In this document: piece by piece, positions 35,451 to 43,931 of the stretch | How the letters are laid out: each line of letters starts with the position of its first letter | Position numbering within the stretch: the stretch's first letter is position 1 | NCBI GenBank assembly: GCA_020627785.1 | Contig: JAHDGF010000018.1 | Location: forward strand, 17,257-81,256 | Direction: 5' to 3' | Length of the DNA: 64,000 bases | Source of the DNA: Saprospiraceae bacterium | GTDB taxonomy: Bacteria > Bacteroidota > Bacteroidia > Chitinophagales > Saprospiraceae | The notes under the pieces: model-generated | Seen by the model: the letters and a program-made list of their open reading frames with translations, nothing else | Databases searched by the model: none | Told to the model about the DNA's origin: nothing | Program-made: the position numbers and the translations under genes

Positions 35451-36251
35451 TTGAATTACGATGAGTCACATATAGAAGAATTAGCAACTGCAAAAAGTCA
35501 GGCCGAACTAAGAGTTTTTACTTTAGGTAGATTTAATCTTGAATTAAATAATGAAAAAATTGCGGATAATTGGGGAAGAGATAAAGCGATTCAACTCTTT
35601 CAGTTTTTCATTATTTCTCGCAATCGGACGGCCTTGCATAAAGAACAGATCATTGATCGACTGTGGGAGGGCGATGGTTCGGATCAAGTATTTAAAGTGG
35701 CATTGCACGGAGTAAACAAAGTCCTAGAACCCAAAAAAAAGGAGCGGGGAAATTCAAAATTTATTCAAAGACAAGGTTCTTCCTACAAACTAAACATGGA
35801 TAGAGTCTGGTTGGATGGCGCTGCGATGGAATCCTTCCTAGAAATCGGAAACCAATCGATCGGAGAAAATAAACCATTGGCTATACTTGCCTTCCAACAT
35901 GCCGTAGGACTATATGAAGGTAGCTTTCTCCCAAATAGAATATATGTTGACTGGGCAAGCACAGAAAGAGAACGATTACAGATGCTTGCATTGAGTGGTT
36001 ATCTCAGCCTTGCAGAATTGCAACTTGATGAACAGCCCAATGAAAGTATCCGCCTTTCTGAAAAGGCGTTAAACATTGATCAGACTTGGGAAGAAGCATA
36101 TCGCATTCAGATGATGGCCCACATGATTAATGGGAATAGGCCGCAGGTTATAAAGACCTATCAAAGATGTCAAGAGATTCTGGATAAAGAATTCGGCATT
36201 GAGCCCCTTCCAGCTACCAAACAGCTATATAATACCATCCGAAACACCTAA
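35451..36251 (+). CDS. SARP-like transcriptional regulator with BTAD domain
   Basis: The 266-residue protein begins at TTG, 5 bp after the phasin-like gene. An OmpR-like winged-helix domain (about 18-115, LRVFTLGRFNLELNNEKI to RQGSSYKLNMDRVWLD) is followed by a bacterial transcriptional activation domain of TPR-like helices (about 120-266, LAILAFQHAVGLYEGSFL, WEEAYRIQMMAHMINGNRPQVIKTYQRC). This is the SARP/AfsR arrangement of actinobacterial activators, which bind direct repeats spaced by 11 bp. Such repeats lie just downstream at 36336-36365, ahead of the H1-tailed gene, so that gene is its likely target. Confidence 0.85.
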   Translation: MNYDESHIEELATAKSQAELRVFTLGRFNLELNNEKIADNWGRDKAIQLFQFFIISRNRTALHKEQIIDRLWEGDGSDQVFKVALHGVNKVLEPKKKERGNSKFIQRQGSSYKLNMDRVWLDGAAMESFLEIGNQSIGENKPLAILAFQHAVGLYEGSFLPNRIYVDWASTERERLQMLALSGYLSLAELQLDEQPNESIRLSEKALNIDQTWEEAYRIQMMAHMINGNRPQVIKTYQRCQEILDKEFGIEPLPATKQLYNTIRNT

Positions 36252-36335
36252 TTTAAACCTCAATCATAATTTATTTGAAGCTGGAATCCCAATAAAATAA
36301 GGGGTTTTGACCTTTTTTGCTACATTATACAGCGT

Positions 36336-36365
36336 ATGAAACTTTCCTGTAACTCAGCTGTAACT
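36336..36365 (+). promoter_or_regulatory. Three direct repeats with 11-bp period, candidate SARP operator
   Basis: ATGAAACT (36336-36343), CTGTAACT (36347-36354) and CTGTAACT (36358-36365) repeat with an exact 11-bp period, one helical turn. The second and third are identical; the first matches six of eight bases. They end 10 bp before TACTTTG (36376-36382), which resembles the Bacteroidota -7 element TAnnTTTG but is one base short. SARP regulators bind such repeats just upstream of the -10 region, and a SARP-type gene ends 84 bp upstream. The target gene starts at 36414. Confidence 0.6.
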
Positions 36366-36413
36366 ACCATCACTTTACTTTGTGGTATCAAATAAAAATT
36401 AAAACGCATCATA

Positions 36414-37256
36414 ATGGCAGCTCAAAAAATGTTTCAAGAAAGAAGAGATCAATTAATTCAGACAGTAAAGATGGTTAATGGTAGTATTCTAGATCTAACA
36501 GAAGACCTAATCGAAGGTACTTTTGCAACAGGTGTTAAATACCAAAAGTTAGCAGCAAAGACCATCAAAAAATCAGAACCTATTTTAGAAAAGCAAATCG
36601 AAATGGTTTTTGATTCTGTAGAAACAATGGTTGAACAACTACAAGCAAATAATAAAAGAGCCCAGAAATTATTAGGAATCACTAAACAAGTGAACAAAGC
36701 TTCAAAAAGAGCTGGTAAATTCTATAAAGTAGTTTCTGAAAGAGTTGAAGAAGGAATGGAGGAAGCTGGAAAAGGAATCAAATTCACTTTAGAAGAAGGT
36801 AAGAAAGTTGCTAAGAAAACTTTGAAAACTGTAAATGCTGAAACTGAGAAGTTAACGGACATGGTTCAGAAAGAAGTGAAAGCTGTATCTAACGGGAAAG
36901 TAAAAACAGCAAAGAAAGCGGTCGCAAAAAAAGCTACAAGTGCAAAAAAAGCGGTAGCTAAGAAAGCTAAAGCAACTAAGAAAACAGTAGCTAAAAAAGC
37001 AACAGCTGCCAAAAGAAAAGCAACTAAAAAAGTAGCAACGGCTAAAAAAGCTACCACTAGAAAAGCAACAACAGCTAAGAAAAAAGCAACGGCTAAGAAA
37101 ACTACTGCAAGAAAAGCAGCGACTAAAAAGGTTACTGCTAAAAGAGCAACGGCTAAGAAAACTACAACAAGAAAAACAACGGCTAAGAAAGTTGTGGCTA
37201 GAAAAAGCACAACTGCTAAGAAAGCAACACCAAGAAGAAGAACCGTTAAGAAATAA
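36414..37256 (+). CDS. Phasin-like protein with histone H1-like Lys/Ala-rich tail
   Basis: The 280-residue protein has two parts. Residues 1 to about 155 are helical and phasin-like (MVNGSILDLTEDLIEGTFATG, KYQKLAAKTIKKSEPILEKQIEMVFDSVETM). Residues about 160-280 are almost only Lys, Ala, Thr and Arg in KKATAKK-type repeats, as in histone H1 and the tails of PhaF (Pseudomonas) and lipid-droplet proteins of Rhodococcus that bind DNA. I infer that it coats storage granules or droplets and tethers them to the nucleoid. A paralog of its N-terminus lies 35 bp downstream. The 11-bp direct repeats and promoter-like element sit directly upstream. Confidence 0.75.
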   Translation: MAAQKMFQERRDQLIQTVKMVNGSILDLTEDLIEGTFATGVKYQKLAAKTIKKSEPILEKQIEMVFDSVETMVEQLQANNKRAQKLLGITKQVNKASKRAGKFYKVVSERVEEGMEEAGKGIKFTLEEGKKVAKKTLKTVNAETEKLTDMVQKEVKAVSNGKVKTAKKAVAKKATSAKKAVAKKAKATKKTVAKKATAAKRKATKKVATAKKATTRKATTAKKKATAKKTTARKAATKKVTAKRATAKKTTTRKTTAKKVVARKSTTAKKATPRRRTVKK

Positions 37257-37291
37257 TAATTAAGCCTTAATCATTTATAAAAAATTTAGAA

Positions 37292-37558
37292 ATGGCAACC
37301 AAGACAATTAAAAAAATAGAGTTGAATAAAATTAAATCAACAGCAAAAAATATCAACGAATTCGTTTTAGACACCACAGAACTTATTGTTGATGAAACTT
37401 TGGTAAGAACTTCAGACTGGCAAAATTTGGCTGAAAAGGCAATAAAAGGGGGATGGAAATTTGCTGAAAGACAATCTGATTTAACCTTTAAAGCCTTAGA
37501 AACTGTAAAGAAGACATGGCTTAAAAGCAGAGAAAATTATAAGTCAAAGTCTAACTAA
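37292..37558 (+). CDS. Small phasin-like protein, paralog of the H1-tailed protein's N-terminus
   Basis: The 88-residue helical protein aligns with residues about 15-85 of the gene at 36414: NEFVLDTTELIVDET versus NGSILDLTEDLIEGT, WQNLAEKAIK versus YQKLAAKTIK, and ERQSDLTFKALETV versus EKQIEMVFDSVETM. It has no basic tail. It is probably a tailless granule-coat partner, co-transcribed with the H1-tailed gene and ending at the terminator at 37579. Confidence 0.7.
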   Translation: MATKTIKKIELNKIKSTAKNINEFVLDTTELIVDETLVRTSDWQNLAEKAIKGGWKFAERQSDLTFKALETVKKTWLKSRENYKSKSN

Positions 37559-37578
37559 TTTTAGACTAATTGAATTTT

Positions 37579-37615
37579 AAAGTCAAAATCCCTGCATGGG
37601 GTTTTGACTTTTCTT
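37579..37615 (+). terminator. Rho-independent terminator after the phasin-like pair
   Basis: AAGTCAAAATCCC and GGGGTTTTGACTT form a stem of about 13 bp with one mismatch and a short loop, followed by TTTTCTT. It separates the phasin-like pair from the hydrolase and acyltransferase genes. Confidence 0.8.
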
Positions 37616-37689
37616 ATATTAGAAACAATGTTTCCTTTCATGGGTTCAAAAATGAAAAAAGAGGTATTTGTTGATTAAAAACAAAGAGA

Positions 37690-38481
37690 ATGAGCGGGCA
37701 AAGTAAAACAGATGAAATAAGAAAACCTTCCATAGCTTTTAGCTTAACTGAAGGTTTAAGAGCAATAGTAGATTTGGGATGTTATGTTCCTTATCGATTT
37801 TTTAAAAAGAAATCTAGTCAGGCCAACCAGGGCGATGGACATCCAGTCCTTATTTTACCAGGTTTTATGGCCTCTGATCTTTCAACCATCCCATTAAGAG
37901 GCTTTATCAACGATTTAGGCTACAAAGTATATGGTTGGGGAGAAGGTAGAAATTTCGCTCAAGCAGATTATTTGGATCTTTTGAGTGAAAAATTAGAAAG
38001 AATCTATAATAAGCATGGACAGAGAATCACCCTCATAGGGTGGAGTCTGGGCGGTATTTACGCCCGTCAATTGGCTAAGCAAGATCCTAGCATTATACGT
38101 CAAATAATCAATATGGGTTCACCCGTCCAAGGAGTGAATTTATCGAACAATGCTACGTGGATGTTTGAACTTTTGAAAAAAAGTAAGTTGACCTCTGAGA
38201 TTGACCAAGAGTTATTGAAAGATATTCCAGTGACGGCACCAGTGCCGACCACAGCCATTTTTACCAAAGAGGATGGAGTAGTACCTTGGGAACTGTGTTT
38301 AGAAGAAGAAGATGAATGGCATCAAAATGTGCAAGTTCGAGGAAGTCACCTAGGGCTTGGAGTCAATCCTCTTGTCCTGCAAATCGTAGCAGACCGATTA
38401 ACCAAAGATAGATCCAATTGGTCCTACTTTGAAACAAGCAATTTAATTGAAGACTTACTAGTAATACCAGAAGCTGGTTAA
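37690..38481 (+). CDS. Alpha/beta hydrolase, lipase/esterase-like
   Basis: The 263-residue cytoplasmic protein has a full catalytic triad: nucleophile in GWSLGG (about 117-122), Asp in FTKEDGVVPW and His in GSHLGLGVNP. The fold starts with HPVLILPGFMAS, where the PGF segment likely forms the oxyanion hole. It precedes the WS/DGAT gene by 14 bp, so one transcript is likely. Acting on neutral lipid, it could mobilise or remodel stored triacylglycerol or wax ester. A mycobacterial cluster with a carboxylesterase next to a WS/DGAT-family gene offers a parallel. Substrate is not readable from sequence. Confidence 0.8.
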   Translation: MSGQSKTDEIRKPSIAFSLTEGLRAIVDLGCYVPYRFFKKKSSQANQGDGHPVLILPGFMASDLSTIPLRGFINDLGYKVYGWGEGRNFAQADYLDLLSEKLERIYNKHGQRITLIGWSLGGIYARQLAKQDPSIIRQIINMGSPVQGVNLSNNATWMFELLKKSKLTSEIDQELLKDIPVTAPVPTTAIFTKEDGVVPWELCLEEEDEWHQNVQVRGSHLGLGVNPLVLQIVADRLTKDRSNWSYFETSNLIEDLLVIPEAG

Positions 38482-38495
38482 ATAAAAATTCTAAT

Positions 38496-40337
38496 GTGAA
38501 AAAAACGCTTTTCGATCAATTCAAATTTTCAGGAATTAAGCCCATCAGTGGGATGGATTCTACCTTCTTACATGTAGAAACTCCGACAAGTCCAATGCAT
38601 ATTGGTTCGGTAGCAATTATTGAAGGGACCTTAGACTTCGAGTCATTTAAAAAAACCATCGCCTCGAGAATCCACATGATTCCAAAATTGAGAAAGCGTT
38701 TAATGCATGTTCCGTTTAGCATCGATCACCCGTATTGGGTTGATGATCCTGAATTTAATCTGGATATGCACCTTGATCATTTCGCATTACCCAATCCAGG
38801 GAGCTGGAAAAATCTCAGAAAGTTAGCTTCTAAAATATTTAGTGAACCACTTGATCCAACAAGACCTTTGTGGTCCTTTACCTTTGTTGAAGGTTTAAAT
38901 ACCCTTTCCCAAGTAAAGGAAAACTCGGTAGCCATTATTGCAAAAATGCATCATGTAGCAATCGATGGAATGGGCGGTGCAGGTATTCTTGGAATCATCT
39001 TTGACCTCGGACCCGAGCAAAAAGAAATTCCTGAACCAAAACCTTTCAATCCTGATCCACTGCCGAATGAGTTAGAACTTATTATGAAGAGTACCATGAG
39101 CTTTGCTCAGACACCTCTTAAGTTTCCAAATCTCTTGAAGGATACGGTCATGTCAACAGTGAAGGCAGGATTTTTGACGAGAGCACAACACTTAGATTTA
39201 CCAACCGCACCATTCACAGCACCCCGTACTCCATTGAATGGAATCATCTCCGCTCAAAGAAAATGGAACACAACCATACTTACCTTAGATCGTGTTAAAC
39301 GATTGAAGAAAATTATGGGTACAACCTTGAATGATGTCATTTTGGCCATTTGTTCGGGGGCGCTCAGAAAATATTTAGAAGAAAAGAAAAAATTACCAAA
39401 GAAACCATTGGTTGCCATGGTTCCAGTTTCAACCAAAGGCGATAAAAATGTGAATGGTGGTAATGAACTTTCTGCGATGTTGGTGCAGTTAGCTACTGAT
39501 GTCGAGGATCGAATTGAAAGACTTGAAACCATTTACGATAATACAATCAAAGGGAAAACCTACCAAGGAGCACTTGGAGCTAAATCTCTTTCTAATATTG
39601 CTGAAGCAGTGCCTTTCGGTTTTGCCAATAGAGCAGCAAGACTATATTCAAGATTTAATCTAGCAAAGCTTCACAAGCCAGTATTTAATGTGGTTATTAC
39701 CAATGTGCCAGGACCGCAATTACCCATATATTTAAATGGTCAAAAATTACATTCGATTATGGGAATGGCTCCGATCATTGATGGGATGGGATTAATCATT
39801 ACGGTTTTAAGTTATAATGGAAACATAACCATCAGCCCTACTTCAGACATTAAATCTATGCCTGACCTTGATATCTTTTCTGACTACATTCTAGAAGAGG
39901 CCAATGCACTGGAGGCCGATATATTAAAGTATGAGAAGAAAGGTAAGGTTAAAACAACCAAACCAGCATCTAAGAAAAAGGCAGCTAAATCACAAACCGA
40001 AGAATTTTTTGTATCCATCAGAAAGTTCTTAAAAGATAATCCAACCTTCCTAAAGAAACCAGTTGGACTATTTCAATTCCATGTTCAATCAGAAAATGAA
40101 ACGCTAGATTGGCAATTGAATTTAAGTAAGAAGCCAGGTTCTGTGCGTAAAGGTGTTGCAAAAAATGCAGATGTAATTATTAAGATTAAGGAAAAGCATT
40201 TGATGAAAATCGCAGCAAAGAAACTAGAAGTCCCGACTGCATTTATTCAAGGAAGAATTAAAATGGATGGAGACGCAGCAATCGGTATGAAGCTAGCTTC
40301 AATCTTGAAAAAGATTCCCAATTTCCCTGAGGACTAG
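38496..40337 (+). CDS. Wax ester synthase/diacylglycerol acyltransferase (WS/DGAT) with C-terminal SCP2 domain
   Basis: Transfers acyl groups from acyl-CoA to diacylglycerol or long alcohols to form storage lipid. The 613-residue protein starts at GTG; the nearby ATG at 38494 runs directly into a stop. The catalytic motif HHVAIDG (152-158) is intact, and the later family segments NDVILAICSGALRKYL and NVVITNVPGPQLPIYLNG are present. A Lys-rich linker (about 488-502) leads to an SCP2-like lipid-binding domain (about 505-613). The SCP2 fusion is unusual and could deliver substrate. It follows the hydrolase by 14 bp and converges with the acyltransferase gene, 2 bp apart. Confidence 0.9.
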   Translation: MKKTLFDQFKFSGIKPISGMDSTFLHVETPTSPMHIGSVAIIEGTLDFESFKKTIASRIHMIPKLRKRLMHVPFSIDHPYWVDDPEFNLDMHLDHFALPNPGSWKNLRKLASKIFSEPLDPTRPLWSFTFVEGLNTLSQVKENSVAIIAKMHHVAIDGMGGAGILGIIFDLGPEQKEIPEPKPFNPDPLPNELELIMKSTMSFAQTPLKFPNLLKDTVMSTVKAGFLTRAQHLDLPTAPFTAPRTPLNGIISAQRKWNTTILTLDRVKRLKKIMGTTLNDVILAICSGALRKYLEEKKKLPKKPLVAMVPVSTKGDKNVNGGNELSAMLVQLATDVEDRIERLETIYDNTIKGKTYQGALGAKSLSNIAEAVPFGFANRAARLYSRFNLAKLHKPVFNVVITNVPGPQLPIYLNGQKLHSIMGMAPIIDGMGLIITVLSYNGNITISPTSDIKSMPDLDIFSDYILEEANALEADILKYEKKGKVKTTKPASKKKAAKSQTEEFFVSIRKFLKDNPTFLKKPVGLFQFHVQSENETLDWQLNLSKKPGSVRKGVAKNADVIIKIKEKHLMKIAAKKLEVPTAFIQGRIKMDGDAAIGMKLASILKKIPNFPED

Positions 40338-40339
40338 GC

Positions 40340-43300
40340 TTACTTTTTCGATTTTGCTTTTGACTTTTTCACCTTGGTTAAATCTATCTGACCAAGTTCT
40401 TCAAGATATTTATATCTAACCTTCTCAATATTTTTATTGAGATTCTCTAGCTTCCATTTCTTTGTTGGTATTGGTTTTAATATCGCTACTTCAACAACTG
40501 CTGGTCGTATCACACTGGAGCCACGTGGCATCGCATCGTGTGCATTTTTTATCACAATAGGAACAATAGGAACCTTTGCTTGCATCGCTAAGTGAAAGGC
40601 ACCCTTCTTAAATTTCCCTAAAGTATAATCGTAGCTTCGAGTACCTTCAGGTGCCAGCCCGATGGATGTTCCATTCTTTAAAGCATCAATGGCTGGTTTC
40701 ATCGCTTCAATGGCCTTGTCCTTATTTGATCGATCTATGAAGATCATTCCAGCAGCTTTGAATACTGGTCCTAAAGGAGAATATTCCAATTCCTTTTTAG
40801 CAATCCCAATCGCATCTTTTCTAAGCAACTTAGCAAGGATCATGAGATCAACATTACTTTGGTGGTTAAAGATGAATACCGCCGGTCGAGCATTCCAAAT
40901 GTAATGTTCATTTTTCACCACAAGTTTTATCCCTGCCATCCTTGTCCCTAAATCACCGACCATGGCCATCATAGAGTTTTTCCCTTGATTCCAATCTCTG
41001 TTGAGGATTCCACTTGAAAGGCCTGACATAATCACTGGACCGATGGTGCCTAAGGTCATGCCTGTTCGGAAAACGTTTGTAATGTTTGGTCGGCCCTCAT
41101 CATTGAATCTGTAAATGCTCCAGTCATTTTCCATGGCATGTGCAGATAGATCCTTATCAGGATTTACAGGTTTCGGATGTCCGACAATTTCAAGCAATGG
41201 AAGATCCTCATAGCTGTCTGTATAGAAATAACTTTTATCTAAATCTATTTTGTGCGCTTCCGCAAATGTTCTCCCAGCAATTGCTTTCCCTTCACCCCAA
41301 CAAGCCGGCTCCACTATTTTGCCAGTGAATTTTCCATTCTTTACTTCCATGCGCGTACACATGATATGTTTAATTCCTAAGTCTCGAGCGATCGGTTCGA
41401 CCTGATAAGGAGTTGCTGCTGATACGATGGCAACGGTGTGCCCTTTAGCCATATGCGCTTCAACCAAGGCTCTGGATTCTGGGAAAATTGTTTTTGAAAG
41501 AGACTTAAGGTATACCTCTTCTCCTAATTCTTGCAACACCCTTTCTTCCATATCTCCTACACCTTTGGCACTTAAAGCAGCAAGACTGGCAAAATTCTTA
41601 TTGCCTAAGGTATATACCATGGCCCCCACAAATTGTGCACCCAATTCCTTCGGCGACATTTTTCCACTCTTAATTCTTGCTTGAATAAACTGCTTTGCCG
41701 AAAATTCTGAAATTAAAGTACGGTCCAGATCAAAGAAAGCAGCAATCTGCTTCCCATCTTCTCCTTCGACAATGGTCTTTGAAGCATCACTTGCATAAGA
41801 ACCTGGAATTATTTTTACCTCCTTGTTTTTGTCGTAAAGAGACATCGTTGGTTGAGACAACTCATCTACCATGTCGTCCATTCTGACACTTATTTCGTTT
41901 AGTTCTTGTAACCATTTATCCAATTCAAGCAACTTTTGATCTTTTTCTGTCGGTAGGAGATCTCTATTTTTGGCAAGTCTGATTCCATTACTTATAAATG
42001 GCTTGGAAACAGATTCTACCCGATGTATTTTTCCTTTCCAGTGTAGTTCTTCACCATAGAATAAACAAGCACGCATTAATTGCTTGTCATTATAAGTTCT
42101 ACCACTCTCCAGGGTTTTTAAACTATGGGCAACAACTTTATAAGCCTCAATCAAGGTTTTTAATATAACATGAGAAACTTGAATCTGCTGACCTTCCAAA
42201 AGCCCAACGATATTGCCATTCTTTTTCGCAAAAATCTTTTGCCACTTTGGATTCATCTGATTCATCTGCTTTTCAATCTGATCAGAAAAGTCAGCTTTGT
42301 TTGAATAGAAAAATTCAAATTTGAAGAGATCCCTAAGAGACATTATTTCTTCCCAGAAACAAGTCTGTGGATCAACACCTTTTGTTTGATGCACTTTCAT
42401 TAAAGCCAATTCAATAAAAGCTCGATGGTAAAGATGGTGAGTGGCCATGTTGGCATAATAAATGGCTTTGAGGAAGTTCTCAGGTACGATAGCATACTTA
42501 GCAGAAACCCCTTCACCAACAAGTTGCACAATGCGGGCTTTTTTGAATAGGTTGAGGGATCTTTGAACCCGTTCGCCCAAATTTTTATTTCTATCAACCA
42601 AGGCATCAGGTTTCTGTGCTTCAATGATTTGCATCAATTGAAGTACAACCGCTTCAATACTTCTTTTGGTTAAAGAGAACTTACTCAATAGTGCGACACA
42701 GATTAAGCTACCGGTTGTGACTGGTGTCACATAATTGATGCCATAGGTTAATTCAAAAGCAAAAGTAGATATGGACGGGATTTCATTGTTCTCATCTGTT
42801 GGGACAACAGATTTTTCCATTTGATCATGTCTAATCGGTTGACCTATTCTAAGTGAAATTTTGCCGTGCTCTTCTCCCATTTTTTTAATATACCCCAAGA
42901 ACCAACCTAGACTTTCACTGGTCTTTGCCTTACCTCTTCCTTCCTTAGTCATGTCTTCAACATCGGGTATCAGGTCATAAACAATAGAGATGGGAATATA
43001 CTTTACTTCTTGCCTTGAATTTATTTCAGCTTCTTGGATGTATTTCAGAATACCCATCTTCGGCCATACAAGTTTGCCCGTCCTACTCCGAGTTCCTTCC
43101 AAAGCCCACATAAAGTGTTCTTTGTTTTTGACTAAATGACTGATGAAATGTCTAAGGGTAGCCTTATATATTTCGTCATCCTTAAAACTTCGGCGGATGA
43201 AGATTGTGCCCGCACGTCTTCCCAACTGGCCTATGCCAGCAAAAGCCATGTTTAATCCAGCAAAAATGTAAGGAATTTTAAGACCATATCTAGCCAAAGC

Positions 43301-43621
43301 AATGCCCAATACAAACATATCGATGTATGTCTTGTGGGTCATCACAAAGGCCACCGAATGACGGCGCATGAGTTTGGCCAGCTCTTTAACCTCCGCAATA
43401 TTGACATCGATGACCTTTTCATAGGCTCGGCCTACAATGTACTCAGCCATCTGGACCCCTACAGAGTGCAGAACAGGATGTTGCATGGTATACATTTCCT
43501 CCAATGCTTGCTCCGCAGATTCAATAACTTCAGGTAAATGTAAGTTATGGGTATCCGCAATTTTTTTTAAAGTCTTCTGATATGAAGGATCTTCTAAGAT
43601 AACTTGCAGCTGTTCATTCAT
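40340..43621 (-). CDS. GPAT - HAD phosphatase - LPLAT triple fusion
   Basis: The 1093-residue protein has three modules. The first, a PlsB-like glycerol-3-phosphate acyltransferase (about 85-300), has THKTYID (His96, Asp101), IFIRRSF and EGTRSRTGK. A region of unknown fold (about 300-620) follows. The second is a HAD-IB/SerB-like phosphatase (about 625-825) with FFDLDRTLIS, VSAATP and YFYTDSYEDLPLLE. The third is a PlsC-like acyltransferase (about 880-1060) with NHQSNVD and APEGTRSYD. Together these could take glycerol 3-phosphate through phosphatidate to diacylglycerol, the substrate of the neighbouring WS/DGAT. The HAD substrate is not proven. M. tuberculosis has PlsB2 beside a HAD-PlsC fusion. 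Confidence 0.85.
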   Translation of the reverse strand: MNEQLQVILEDPSYQKTLKKIADTHNLHLPEVIESAEQALEEMYTMQHPVLHSVGVQMAEYIVGRAYEKVIDVNIAEVKELAKLMRRHSVAFVMTHKTYIDMFVLGIALARYGLKIPYIFAGLNMAFAGIGQLGRRAGTIFIRRSFKDDEIYKATLRHFISHLVKNKEHFMWALEGTRSRTGKLVWPKMGILKYIQEAEINSRQEVKYIPISIVYDLIPDVEDMTKEGRGKAKTSESLGWFLGYIKKMGEEHGKISLRIGQPIRHDQMEKSVVPTDENNEIPSISTFAFELTYGINYVTPVTTGSLICVALLSKFSLTKRSIEAVVLQLMQIIEAQKPDALVDRNKNLGERVQRSLNLFKKARIVQLVGEGVSAKYAIVPENFLKAIYYANMATHHLYHRAFIELALMKVHQTKGVDPQTCFWEEIMSLRDLFKFEFFYSNKADFSDQIEKQMNQMNPKWQKIFAKKNGNIVGLLEGQQIQVSHVILKTLIEAYKVVAHSLKTLESGRTYNDKQLMRACLFYGEELHWKGKIHRVESVSKPFISNGIRLAKNRDLLPTEKDQKLLELDKWLQELNEISVRMDDMVDELSQPTMSLYDKNKEVKIIPGSYASDASKTIVEGEDGKQIAAFFDLDRTLISEFSAKQFIQARIKSGKMSPKELGAQFVGAMVYTLGNKNFASLAALSAKGVGDMEERVLQELGEEVYLKSLSKTIFPESRALVEAHMAKGHTVAIVSAATPYQVEPIARDLGIKHIMCTRMEVKNGKFTGKIVEPACWGEGKAIAGRTFAEAHKIDLDKSYFYTDSYEDLPLLEIVGHPKPVNPDKDLSAHAMENDWSIYRFNDEGRPNITNVFRTGMTLGTIGPVIMSGLSSGILNRDWNQGKNSMMAMVGDLGTRMAGIKLVVKNEHYIWNARPAVFIFNHQSNVDLMILAKLLRKDAIGIAKKELEYSPLGPVFKAAGMIFIDRSNKDKAIEAMKPAIDALKNGTSIGLAPEGTRSYDYTLGKFKKGAFHLAMQAKVPIVPIVIKNAHDAMPRGSSVIRPAVVEVAILKPIPTKKWKLENLNKNIEKVRYKYLEELGQIDLTKVKKSKAKSKK

Positions 43622-43891
43622 TGTTTACAATATAGTAAAAACATTCTTGTTGAAAATTGCAAACAGCGACGATTTTTTTAGTGCTCGTAGCTAGGACGTT
43701 TATCTATGTCTTTGGTCGGATTTTAATCAAATGTATTGAATGAAATAATCGGAGATAAGAAGAGAATAGAGCTTGGATTTGAAACTGTATTAATTTGAAC
43801 GACTATTGTTTTGATTTTTTAGCTCAAGGCTGAGCTTAACTGGTTCCAATTAATTATTCCCAACAATGATACTTGTCGGGATTGAAAATAT
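43622..43891. other. Intergenic region, no gene seen
   Basis: About 270 bp (310 bp including the adjacent terminator) between two minus-strand genes. It should hold the promoter of the GPAT-HAD-LPLAT gene. A small hairpin AGCTCA-AGGC-TGAGCT lies at 43821-43836, but its T tract is on the wrong side for a minus-strand terminator. Nothing else stands out. Confidence 0.4.
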
Positions 43892-43923
43892 AAAGGCACC
43901 TCCCGCTACAGGAGGTGCCTTTA
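43892..43923 (-). terminator. Rho-independent terminator
   Basis: AAAGGCACCTCC and GGAGGTGCCTTT form a perfect 12-bp GC-rich stem with a seven-base loop. It directly follows the stop of the large T9SS protein gene at 43932 and has T-rich sequence on both flanks. Confidence 0.8.
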
Positions 43924-43931
43924 TTTGGAGC

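Noticed and set aside
36866..37210. Minus-strand open frame of 114 hydrophobic codons
   Set aside because: Antisense of the Lys/Ala tail of the H1-like protein; AAG/GCT repeats read as Leu/Ala/Val/Phe on the other strand.
43821..43836. Hairpin AGCTCA-AGGC-TGAGCT as a terminator
   Set aside because: The T tract precedes the stem on the plus strand, and the adjacent gene is on the minus strand, where an A tract follows; it does not fit a terminator.
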